From the NCBI GenBank assembly GCA_035315685.1, contig DATFXR010000414.1, positions 1 through 6,229 on the forward strand: a stretch of DNA of 6,229 nucleotides. Reading direction: 5' to 3'. The notes beneath the pieces are model-generated. The model was not told where the DNA came from, ran no database searches, and saw only the letters and a program-made list of their open reading frames with translations. Below, one piece after another: positions 1 through 5,959 of the stretch (position 1 is its first letter; each line of letters opens with the position of its first letter). The translations under genes were made by a program, and so were the position numbers. Source of the stretch: QHWK01 sp035315685. GTDB lineage: Bacteria > Acidobacteriota > Vicinamibacteria > Vicinamibacterales > CAVVIG01.

Positions 1-1
1 C

Positions 2-67
2 TGCGTGAACTGCCATGCGCAGATTCACGGCTCGAATCACCCGGCCGGCGCGCAGTTCCTTCGGTGA
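2..67 (+). CDS. C-terminal end of a DmsE/MtrA-type multiheme cytochrome c (5' truncated by window)
   Basis: Frame 2 is open from the first base and stops at TGA 65-67, leaving 21 residues. They begin with C-V-N-C-H, a covalent haem c attachment site of the CXXCH type, followed by I-H-G-S-N-H-P and ending F-L-R. A closing CXXCH followed closely by IHGSNHP is what I recall for the C-terminus of the DmsE/MtrA decaheme cytochrome family; these are periplasmic cytochromes that plug into an MtrB/PioB barrel. The next gene is exactly such a barrel, 13 bases downstream, which supports the assignment. Only one haem site is visible, so the haem count, length and signal peptide cannot be judged. A different multiheme cytochrome with the same tail remains possible. 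Confidence 0.82.
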   Translation, partial: CVNCHAQIHGSNHPAGAQFLR

Positions 68-69
68 CC

Positions 70-74
70 GGAGA
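70..74 (+). promoter_or_regulatory. Ribosome binding site deciding the mtrB-like start
   Basis: GGAGA at 70-74 lies six bases before the ATG at 81, the usual Shine-Dalgarno spacing. The alternative ATG at 75 directly abuts this motif, and the ATG at 15 lies inside the upstream cytochrome gene. This site therefore favours 81 as the start, which also gives a clean signal peptide. Confidence 0.7.
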
Positions 75-80
75 ATGGCC

Positions 81-2291
81 ATGCGCAACAGACTCCTGAC
101 GATGGTCGCCGCGCTCCTCCTCACGGTTTCCGGAGGCGCGCTGGCGCAGGACAAGGACCCGAATCCCGCGTTGCAGCGAGACGTCGCGGCGCCGGCGGCG
201 GTGGCCGCCGCGGAGTTCGGCGCCTTCCCGAACCAGATCGAGTTCGGTTATCGCGGCACGCTCTACACGGCGGACTCGGACGAAGCGCGCTATCAGCGCT
301 ATCAGGACCTCCGCAATGGTCCGACGGTCGACCGGCTCCGCTGGGGCAAGACCAACGATCGGTATCTCTTCAAGGTCGAAGCCGATCATCTCGGCTATCG
401 CGATCAGCGGTTCGCCGGCTCCTACGACAACTTCGGCAAGGTCAAGGCGGCGTTCGAGTGGAACCAGGTGCCGCTCTACTTCAGCAAGACGACGCAGTCG
501 CTGTATACGACCAGCGGCGGCACGGCGTCGATCAACGACGGCGTCCAGCTCGCGCTGCAGAACAAGACGGTGAGCCTGGTCAACGCCGTGCAGCTCGGGT
601 CGGTATTCGATCTGCAGAACCGCCGCTATGTCGGAAACGCGAGCCTGGTGTACAGCGCGACGGAGAGCCTCGATTTCAAGGTGAACGTCCGCAACATCGA
701 TCGTCAGGGGCAGCAGCCGTGGGCCGGCAGCTTCGGCATCGGCGGATCGCCCGCGACGGTCGAGCTCGCCGTGCCGATCGACCAGCGCACGACCGAGCTC
801 GGCTCGGCGCTCGAGTTCGGCAACCGTCACGGCTTCGCGAAGATCGGCTACGAGGGATCGTTCTTCCGCAACAACATCCCGACCTTCGCGTGGGACAACC
901 CGATCCGCGTGACCGACGCGTCGAACGTGAACAACTCGTCGGCGCCCGGCGTCGGGCGCGAGTCGCTCTGGCCGAACAGCGACATGAACTCGGCGATCGT
1001 CAGCGGCGGCCTCAATTTCGCCGCCCGCAGCCGCGCGACCGCTTATATCTCCGTCGGCCGCATGGCGCAGAACGACGTCCTGCTGCCGATGACCACCAAC
1101 GCACAGCTCCCGGTCGTTCCGCTCGAACGTTCCACTGCGGAAGCGGAAGCGCGCGTCGTCGCGATGAACTACACGGTCACGTCGCGCCCGACCAACATGC
1201 TGTGGTTCAGCGCCCGCTACCGCCAGTACCAGTTCGACAACCGGACGCCGATTTTCGCGACCCGCGATTACGTGAACTACGACACTGCCTACACGGCGGG
1301 GCTCAATCACGAGAGCGAGCCGTTCGGTTACACGCGTCATACGTTCGACGCGGACATGTCGTTTTTGCCGACGACCTATCTGGGCCTGCGCGCCGGCTAC
1401 ACCCGGGCCGAGAACGATCGGACCTTCCGCATCGTCGAGCAGACGAAGGAGGACATCGGACGGTTCTCGATCGATCTGACCGGCGTCACCTGGCTCACGC
1501 TCCGCGGCATCTACGAGCACGGCCAGCTGCGCGGGTCGCGGGTCGACGAGGCAGAGCTCATCGCCATCGGCGAGCAGCCCTCGCTGCGGCAGTTCGACAT
1601 CTCGGACCGGGATCGCGATCGCGTGTCGGCGATCCTCTACGTGATGCCGGTCTCGTTCCTGTCGTTCAGCGGCACGGTCGGCGTCGGCCGGGAGAATTAT
1701 CCGGGGACGAACTTCGGGCTGCGCAACAACAACAACAACGTCTACTCGGTCGGATTCGCCTACGTGCCGAGCGACAAGGTGAATCTCGGGATCGACTACG
1801 GCTGGGAGAAGTACACGGCACTGCAGGCGTCGCGCACCGCGAATCCGGCGCCCGACCCCACGTTCTACGATCCGCGGCGCGACTGGACCGACGACAGCGC
1901 CGACAAAGTGAAGACATTCACGGCGTCGCTCGATTTGTTGAAGGTGGTCCCGAAGACGGAGCTCCGACTCGCGTACGACATGAGCGACGCGCGGTCAATC
2001 TATGCCTACGGCCTGGCGCCGAACACGACGATCGCGGCCCCGGCGCCGCTGCCGGCGGTGACCAACGCACTGCGCCGCGCGACGATCGACGGCCGGTACT
2101 TCCTGACGGCTCACGTCGCCGTGGGCGGCAGCTACTGGTACGACGACTACCAGGTGAGCGACTTCGCGCTTGGCGCGCAACCCGGCCTGGCGCTGCCGGC
2201 CACTGCGTCTCCGGGCATCGTGATGATGGGATATCAATACCTGCCCTACACGGCGAACACCGTGGCGGCGCGGATCACATATCTCTGGTAG
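81..2291 (+). CDS. MtrB/PioB-family outer-membrane beta-barrel (decaheme cytochrome-associated)
   Basis: This 736-residue protein has a signal peptide at residues 1-22 (arginines at 2 and 4, a hydrophobic core, then A-L-A before Q-D). The mature part is rich in alternating hydrophobic/polar beta strands and aromatic residues and ends T-Y-L-W, as outer-membrane barrels do with a terminal aromatic. The early segments YQRYQDLRNGP, GYRDQRF and KVKAAFEWNQVPLYFS match what I know of the MtrB/PioB family. MtrB of Shewanella is about 700 residues, so the length fits. The family forms a pore that sheathes a periplasmic decaheme cytochrome and lets electrons cross the outer membrane; the cytochrome tail just upstream fits that partner. 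There is no cysteine anywhere in the protein, so the N-terminal CXXC of Shewanella MtrB is missing. The direction of electron flow (metal reduction or Fe(II) oxidation) cannot be read from the sequence. Confidence 0.88.
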   Translation: MRNRLLTMVAALLLTVSGGALAQDKDPNPALQRDVAAPAAVAAAEFGAFPNQIEFGYRGTLYTADSDEARYQRYQDLRNGPTVDRLRWGKTNDRYLFKVEADHLGYRDQRFAGSYDNFGKVKAAFEWNQVPLYFSKTTQSLYTTSGGTASINDGVQLALQNKTVSLVNAVQLGSVFDLQNRRYVGNASLVYSATESLDFKVNVRNIDRQGQQPWAGSFGIGGSPATVELAVPIDQRTTELGSALEFGNRHGFAKIGYEGSFFRNNIPTFAWDNPIRVTDASNVNNSSAPGVGRESLWPNSDMNSAIVSGGLNFAARSRATAYISVGRMAQNDVLLPMTTNAQLPVVPLERSTAEAEARVVAMNYTVTSRPTNMLWFSARYRQYQFDNRTPIFATRDYVNYDTAYTAGLNHESEPFGYTRHTFDADMSFLPTTYLGLRAGYTRAENDRTFRIVEQTKEDIGRFSIDLTGVTWLTLRGIYEHGQLRGSRVDEAELIAIGEQPSLRQFDISDRDRDRVSAILYVMPVSFLSFSGTVGVGRENYPGTNFGLRNNNNNVYSVGFAYVPSDKVNLGIDYGWEKYTALQASRTANPAPDPTFYDPRRDWTDDSADKVKTFTASLDLLKVVPKTELRLAYDMSDARSIYAYGLAPNTTIAAPAPLPAVTNALRRATIDGRYFLTAHVAVGGSYWYDDYQVSDFALGAQPGLALPATASPGIVMMGYQYLPYTANTVAARITYLW
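1725..1739 (+). repeat. (AAC)5 trinucleotide repeat inside the mtrB-like gene
   Basis: Five perfect AAC codons encode asparagines 549-553 (R-N-N-N-N-N-V). The run probably lies in a loop between barrel strands. It is in frame, so copy-number change would alter loop length without breaking the gene. Confidence 0.85.
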
Positions 2292-2304
2292 GGGCTAGGG
2301 GCTA
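2291..2304 (+). repeat. Two tandem GGGGCTA heptamers overlapping the mtrB-like stop codon
   Basis: GGGGCTA occurs at 2291-2297 and 2298-2304; the first base is the G of the TAG stop codon. The same heptamer recurs at 2435-2441 after a GGGGCGA variant. This is the first block of the heptamer-repeat spacer. Confidence 0.8.
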
Positions 2305-2323
2305 GCAGGCCTATGAAAAGTGA

Positions 2324-2401
2324 GCCTGATGGTTAAAGGCTGATGGCTGATGGCTGAAATACGCGGGCTTTTCGCCATTAGCCATTAGCCCTGAGCCATG
2401 C
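2324..2401. repeat. Heptamer repeat block with two arms in inverted orientation
   Basis: Five heptads run through 2324-2358 (GCCTGAT, GGTTAAA, GGCTGAT, GGCTGAT, GGCTGAA) and four through 2374-2401 (GCCATTA, GCCATTA, GCCCTGA, GCCATGC). Read as ATTAGCC, the second arm is close to the reverse complement of GGCTGAT. As RNA, 2338-2351 could pair with 2377-2390 over 14 bp with two G-U pairs. No protein-coding signal fits here. The function is unknown; it may be an intergenic minisatellite or a REP-like structured element. Confidence 0.75.
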
Positions 2402-2425
2402 AGGATGCGTTTTTCAGCATCCTGC
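2400..2425. other. Perfect 9-bp hairpin with T-rich loop
   Basis: GCAGGATGC at 2400-2408 is the exact reverse complement of GCATCCTGC at 2417-2425, with an 8-base loop (GTTTTTCA). No T run follows on either strand, so a standard intrinsic terminator is not supported. It starts where the preceding heptamer block ends. Confidence 0.6.
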
Positions 2426-2427
2426 GA

Positions 2428-2441
2428 GGGGCGAGGGGCTA
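2428..2441 (+). repeat. GGGGCGA-GGGGCTA heptamer pair
   Basis: GGGGCGA (2428-2434) is followed by GGGGCTA (2435-2441), the same unit as at 2291-2304, and again abuts a hairpin. It is part of the dispersed heptamer pattern of the spacer. Confidence 0.65.
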
Positions 2442-2461
2442 GCTGACAGTTGTACGCGAAG

Positions 2462-2487
2462 GGGCTCGGGGAGTCCGCCTCGAGCCC
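2462..2487. other. 7-bp inverted repeat
   Basis: GGGCTCG at 2462-2468 and CGAGCCC at 2481-2487 are exact reverse complements separated by 12 bases. It sits immediately before the larger hairpin at 2491-2533. It may belong to the same structured RNA or be a weak chance stem, since the region is GC-rich. Confidence 0.45.
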
Positions 2488-2490
2488 GGT

Positions 2491-2542
2491 AGGCCTGGCG
2501 AGCGGTTCTCCCTCCACTCCGTTCGCCAGGCCTTCTTGTTTT
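2491..2542 (+). terminator. Probable intrinsic terminator after the cytochrome/barrel operon
   Basis: AGGCCTGGCGA at 2491-2501 pairs perfectly with TCGCCAGGCCT at 2523-2533. The stem extends inward through one G-T and three G-C pairs (2502-2505 with 2519-2522), giving about 15 bp with a 13-base loop. A T-rich tail (CTTGTTTT, 2535-2542) follows on the + strand. The form fits a Rho-independent terminator, although the T run is interrupted. It lies about 200 bases past the barrel gene's stop and about 210 bases before feoB, so it would separate the two transcription units. It could instead be a leader structure of feoB. Confidence 0.6.
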
Positions 2543-2547
2543 CGCGA

Positions 2548-2611
2548 GGGGACTGGGGACTGGAACGGTTCGTCGCAGCCCCCAGCTCCCAGCTGCCAGC
2601 TCCCAGTCCCC
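2548..2611. repeat. Heptamer inverted-repeat block (GGGGACT / AGTCCCC type)
   Basis: GGGGACT is repeated at 2548-2554 and 2555-2561. Five heptads then run through 2577-2611 (AGCCCCC, AGCTCCC, AGCTGCC, AGCTCCC, AGTCCCC). AGTCCCC is the reverse complement of GGGGACT, and 2548-2561 can pair with 2598-2611 at 12 of 14 positions. The design matches the block at 2324-2401 with different unit sequences. Confidence 0.75.
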
Positions 2612-2617
2612 AACGCA

Positions 2618-2688
2618 GCGAAAAATCCCGCAGCCGTCCGTGAAAATCCCGCCTGCTGCCGCGAACGGCGCAGCAGCGGTGGCGAAAA
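2618..2688 (+). promoter_or_regulatory. Motifs of G(C/T)GAAAA type spaced about 21 bases apart upstream of feoB
   Basis: GCGAAAAATCCCGC begins at 2618, GTGAAAATCCCGC at 2640, a degenerate GCGAACGGCGC at 2661, and GCGAAAACGCCCGC at 2682. Starts are 22, 21 and 21 bases apart, about two helical turns. Such spacing could reflect repeated protein binding on one DNA face or phased A-tracts. No classical Fur box and no convincing sigma-70 promoter could be picked out here, so regulation by iron is not shown. Confidence 0.3.
2653..2676. other. Hairpin about 75 bases before feoB
   Basis: CTGCTGC at 2653-2659 pairs with GCAGCAG at 2670-2676. Two further G-C pairs follow after a two-base bulge, closing on a CGAA loop. 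It overlaps the motifs spaced at 21 bases and may belong to a feoB leader RNA. It could also be a chance stem in GC-rich sequence. Confidence 0.4.
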
Positions 2689-2749
2689 CGCCCGCAAAAC
2701 GACGAACTCCGGCTCGGCACTGCACTTGCGCTCCCTGGATGCGACGCCG

Positions 2750-4543
2750 ATGTCCTGCCATGTGCTGCACGAGCGCGCCGGTTCCGTCGCCCCGCCGCTG
2801 CGGCTCCGCGCCCGCCCGCTGCGCGTGGCGCTCGTCGGTCAGCCGAATGTCGGTAAGAGCGTCGTGTTCGGACGCCTCACCGGCCGCTACGTCACCGTGT
2901 CGAATTATCCCGGCACCACTGTCGCCGTCACGACAGGCCGGGCGCTGGTCGGCGCCGAGGTCTGCGACGTGATCGATACCCCGGGGGTGACCGCGCTCGA
3001 CGGCCTCGTCAGTGAGGACGAGCGCATCACTCGCGATGTCGTCGACAGCGATCAGACCGATCTCGTGGTGCAGGTGGCCGACGCGCGAAATCTGCGCCGC
3101 GCGCTGCTCCTGACGGCGCAGCTGGCCGACGTCGGCAAGCCGATGGTGCTCGCGCTGAACATGGTGGACGAGGCGTTCGCGCGCGGCATCGCGATCGACG
3201 TGCCGGCGCTGGCCGAGGCGCTGCGAATCCCCGTTGTCGAAATGGTCGCGGTCGAAGGCCGTGGCCTGCCCGAACTGCGCGACGCGCTCGCATGCGCGGC
3301 CCGGCCTCATGTGCCGGCGCATCCCCATGCGAGCGGCCGCGCGGTCTGGGCCCACCAACTGACCGAGCGCGTGCGTCGCGTGTCCACCCTGTCACTGGCT
3401 TCCGTCCAGGAGACATTGGCACGCGCCACGCGCCGGCCAGTCACGGGGTTGCCGATTCTCGCGGCGGTTCTCTACGCGCTGTACCTCTTCGTCGGCGTGT
3501 TCGGCGCGCAGACGCTCGTGAAACTGCTCGAAGACGGCGTCTTCGGACGCGGCATCAATCCGGCGGCAACCTGGCTCGCCGATCGGTTCATCCCGATTCC
3601 GCTCGCCCGCGATTTCTTCGTCGGCCAGTACGGGCTCATCACGATGGGCCTCACGTATGCGATCGCGATCGTGCTTCCGGTCGTCGCGACGTTCTTCCTG
3701 ATGTTCGGGTTCCTCGAGGACAGCGGCTACATTCCGCGCCTCGCGATCTTCTGCGATCGGCTGTTCCGTGTGATGGGGTTGAACGGGAAGGCGGTGCTGC
3801 CGATGGTGCTCGGCCTCGGCTGCGACACGATGGCGACGATGACGACGCGGATTCTCGGGACGCCGAAAGAACGGCTGATCGCGATCCTGCTGCTCGCGCT
3901 CGGGATTCCATGTTCCGCGCAGCTGGCGACGATCATGGGCATCCTCGGCGGCATCTCGTTCACCGCGCTGGCGACGCTGTTCGGCGTCGTACTGGGGCAG
4001 ATGGTTCTCGTCGGCTGGCTGGCGGCGCGTCTGCTGACCGGCGATCGATCGGAGTTCGTTCTCGAACTGCCGCCAATCCGCTGGCCGCGCCTCGGCAACC
4101 TCCTCACGAAGACGCGCCTCCGCGTCTGGTGGTATCTCGGCGAAGCGGTGCCGCTCTTCCTCGCTGGCACCGCGCTGCTGTTCGCGCTCGACCGGATCGG
4201 CGCGCTGACGATCATCGCCGCCGCCGGCCGTCCGATCGTCACCGGCCTGCTCGGCCTGCCGCCGGCGACCGCGCAGATTTTCGTGATGGGCTTCCTGCGC
4301 CGCGACTACGGCGCGGCCGGACTATTCCAGCTGGCGCACAGCGGCGAGCTGACCGGCGTGCAGGCGGTCGTCGCCCTCACGGTGATGACGCTGTTCGTGC
4401 CGTGCGTGGCCAACTTTCTCATGATGGTCCGCGAGCGTGGCATTCGAACCGGGCTGGCGATCGTCGGTGTCATCACACCGATCGCGGTTTTCACGGGGGC
4501 AGGACTGAACTATGTCCTCGATCACCTTGGTGTTCGGTTCTAA
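2750..4543 (+). CDS. feoB: FeoB ferrous iron permease, compact form
   Basis: This 597-residue inner-membrane protein imports Fe(II). The N-terminal G domain shows G1 GQPNVGKS (30-37), the G2 threonines in NYPGTT (52-57), G3 DTPG (76-79) and G4 NMVD (137-140); G5 is weak, near 167-172. The membrane part from about residue 230 has several hydrophobic segments and family motifs: LEDSGYIPR (322-330), GLGCDTMATMTTRIL (355-369, the first gate, where E. coli has GFGCNVPA), IPCSAQ (386-391), GFLRRDYGAAG (514-524) and PCVANF (551-556). E. coli FeoB has 773 residues, so this is a short version. The start at 2750 is chosen because upstream in-frame codons come from repeats; Shine-Dalgarno support is weak (GGA at 2737-2739). 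The N-terminus carries Cys3-His4, possibly metal-binding. FeoA follows with overlap. Confidence 0.93.
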   Translation: MSCHVLHERAGSVAPPLRLRARPLRVALVGQPNVGKSVVFGRLTGRYVTVSNYPGTTVAVTTGRALVGAEVCDVIDTPGVTALDGLVSEDERITRDVVDSDQTDLVVQVADARNLRRALLLTAQLADVGKPMVLALNMVDEAFARGIAIDVPALAEALRIPVVEMVAVEGRGLPELRDALACAARPHVPAHPHASGRAVWAHQLTERVRRVSTLSLASVQETLARATRRPVTGLPILAAVLYALYLFVGVFGAQTLVKLLEDGVFGRGINPAATWLADRFIPIPLARDFFVGQYGLITMGLTYAIAIVLPVVATFFLMFGFLEDSGYIPRLAIFCDRLFRVMGLNGKAVLPMVLGLGCDTMATMTTRILGTPKERLIAILLLALGIPCSAQLATIMGILGGISFTALATLFGVVLGQMVLVGWLAARLLTGDRSEFVLELPPIRWPRLGNLLTKTRLRVWWYLGEAVPLFLAGTALLFALDRIGALTIIAAAGRPIVTGLLGLPPATAQIFVMGFLRRDYGAAGLFQLAHSGELTGVQAVVALTVMTLFVPCVANFLMMVRERGIRTGLAIVGVITPIAVFTGAGLNYVLDHLGVRF

Positions 4544-4778
4544 CGGCACGGCGCTCTCCACGCTGCGTGCAGGGTCGCGCGGCGTGGTCGTCGACGTCTG
4601 CTGCAGCGAGGCCGCGCGGTTCAGTCGGCTCGTGGGCCTTGGCGTGACGCCGGGCGCGCGGATCACCGTCCTGCAGACGTTTCCGGGCATCGTGTTCCTG
4701 TGCGATCAGACCGAGCTGGCGGTGGAGCGCGGCGTTGCCGATTCGATCGTCGTGCGCACCGAGGAGATCCGTCGATGA
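4512..4778 (+). CDS. feoA: FeoA family protein (SH3-like domain)
   Basis: This 88-residue cytoplasmic protein has the FeoA pattern: L-S-T-L-R-A-G near 15-21, then R-L-V-G-L-G-V-T-P-G (39-48), A-R-I-T-V-L and a closing segment to S-I-V-V. FeoA is a small SH3-like partner needed for FeoB transport, thought to act at FeoB's cytoplasmic side. The start ATG lies 32 bases inside the feoB end in another frame, with AGGA at 4501-4504 seven bases upstream, so translational coupling is likely. The order feoB-feoA is the reverse of E. coli feoABC, and there is no FeoC. Two adjacent cysteines (30-31) are of unknown importance. The stop overlaps the next start as ATGA. Confidence 0.9.
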   Translation: MSSITLVFGSNGTALSTLRAGSRGVVVDVCCSEAARFSRLVGLGVTPGARITVLQTFPGIVFLCDQTELAVERGVADSIVVRTEEIRR

Positions 4779-5959
4779 CCCCATCACTGCGTCTGGTCTT
4801 CTGGGAGACGACGAAAGCCTGCAACCTGAGCTGCCGCCACTGCCGCGCCGTTCCGCAGCGAAAGCTCGGACCGCGGGAGCTCACCACCAGCCGGGCGCTC
4901 GATCTGATCGACGACATCGCGCGCGTGGCCAAACCGGTGATGGTGCTGTCAGGCGGCGAGCCGCTGTTCCGCCCGGATCTGTTCGATATCGGCGAGTACG
5001 GTATCGAGAGCGGGTTCCGGATGGCGCTCGCCACCAACGGGACGATGGTCACCGAGCGCGTCGCGGCGCGCATCGCCGACACGGGGTTCTCGCGCGTCGC
5101 GATCAGTCTCGACGGCGCGAATGCGCCGACCCACGATCGCTTCCGCGGCCTGCCCGGCTCGCACGCGCTGGCGCTGCGTGGCCTGCGGAACCTGCGCGGC
5201 GAAGGCGTCTCGGTGCAAGTCAACTCGACGATTGCCCGGCACAACGTTGCCGAGCTGCCGGCAATGCTCGACCTGGCGCTGTCGCTCGCGGCGGACGCGC
5301 TTCACCTGTTCATGCTGGTGCCCGTCGGCTGCGGCCTCGAGATCGCGCCGGCCGAGATGCTGCCGGCGGACGAGTACGAGCGCGTGCTGCGCTGGTTCGA
5401 CGAGCAGTCGAAACACTGTCCGATCGATCTCAAGGCCACCTGTGCGCCGCACTACTACCGGATCCGGGCGCAGCGGATCGAGGAGGAACGGAGCCGTGGC
5501 GACATGACCTCGACGTTCATCGCACCGGGTACCAAGGCGAAGGCGGCGCCGACGTTCACGTCGCATGCCGGCGCGAGCCATCCGGCGCACGGCGCGCACG
5601 GAAAGGGACAGGCGCTGTCGGCGATGACGCGAGGCTGTCTGGCGGGCACGAGCGTCTGCTTCATCTCGAACGAAGGGGCGGTGTATCCGTGCGGTTATCT
5701 GCCGGTGAGCGCCGGCGACACTCGCGTGCAGCGGTTCGAGGACATCTGGAACGATTCGTCGGTCTTCCGCGATCTGCGCGATCCGGCAGCGTTCGCCGGC
5801 AAGTGTGGCGTGTGCCGCTACCAGTCGCTGTGCGGCGGATGCCGCGCGCGCGCCTACGCCGCCACCGGCTCGTTTCTCGCGGAGGAACCGTTCTGTTCGT
5901 ACCAACCGGCGGGCGACATACGCACCGCCAGAATCATCAGGATGGAGGCACGGTCATGA
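4775..5959 (+). CDS. AhbD/NirJ-like radical SAM/SPASM protein (putative haem b synthase)
   Basis: This 394-residue protein has the radical SAM cluster motif C16-X3-C20-X2-C23 (CNLSCRHC), then SGGEP (59-63), a glycine-rich SAM-binding motif, and S-L-D-G-A (111-115). The C-terminal SPASM-type half holds TRGC (285-288), C295, PCGY (305-308), C344, C347, C353, C356 (LCGGCRARAYA) and C374, enough for extra 4Fe-4S clusters. ATCAPHYYR (221-229) and EEPFCSY (370-376) also match AhbD as I recall it. AhbD decarboxylates two propionates of iron-coproporphyrin III to the vinyls of haem b; NirJ acts in haem d1 synthesis. A TIGR04053-type protein is less likely, because those have S where this has C in PCGY and GGC. 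Residues 242-281 form a long linker with four histidines (264, 269, 272, 275). The start is backed by AGGAG at 4762-4766 and ATGA coupling to feoA. Its substrate is unproven. Confidence 0.75.
   Translation: MTPSLRLVFWETTKACNLSCRHCRAVPQRKLGPRELTTSRALDLIDDIARVAKPVMVLSGGEPLFRPDLFDIGEYGIESGFRMALATNGTMVTERVAARIADTGFSRVAISLDGANAPTHDRFRGLPGSHALALRGLRNLRGEGVSVQVNSTIARHNVAELPAMLDLALSLAADALHLFMLVPVGCGLEIAPAEMLPADEYERVLRWFDEQSKHCPIDLKATCAPHYYRIRAQRIEEERSRGDMTSTFIAPGTKAKAAPTFTSHAGASHPAHGAHGKGQALSAMTRGCLAGTSVCFISNEGAVYPCGYLPVSAGDTRVQRFEDIWNDSSVFRDLRDPAAFAGKCGVCRYQSLCGGCRARAYAATGSFLAEEPFCSYQPAGDIRTARIIRMEARS

Noticed and set aside
15..80. Upstream ATG codons at 15 and 75 as starts for the barrel protein
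   Set aside because: The start at 15 lies within the cytochrome coding end and would put 22 arginine-rich residues before the signal peptide. ATG 75 directly abuts the ribosome site, whereas ATG 81 has proper spacing.
458..2305. Long + strand open frame of 615 residues overlapping the barrel gene
   Set aside because: It is an Arg/Ala-rich shadow frame of high-GC DNA. The other frame has a signal peptide, barrel strands and family motifs.
2472..2533. tRNA-like look of the spacer (GAGTCC, GGTTCTCCC, TCGCCA)
   Set aside because: No acceptor, D-arm and anticodon arms could be folded and there is no proper GGTTCGANTCC T-arm. The strong 2491-2533 stem explains the pairing better.
2311..2697. Minus-strand open frame of 128 residues across the spacer
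   Set aside because: Its sequence is the repeat array read in reverse (for example GSWQLGAGG). It has no domain and lacks a credible start context.
2450..2749. In-frame 100-residue extension upstream of FeoB
   Set aside because: It translates hairpin and heptamer-repeat DNA into low-complexity Pro/Ser/Gln sequence with no FeoB similarity. The FeoB G domain begins normally about 25 residues after the Met at 2750.
2292..2749. CRISPR array or insertion-sequence ends in the spacer
   Set aside because: Repeats are 7 bp with no unique spacers of constant length. There is no transposase or target-site duplication.
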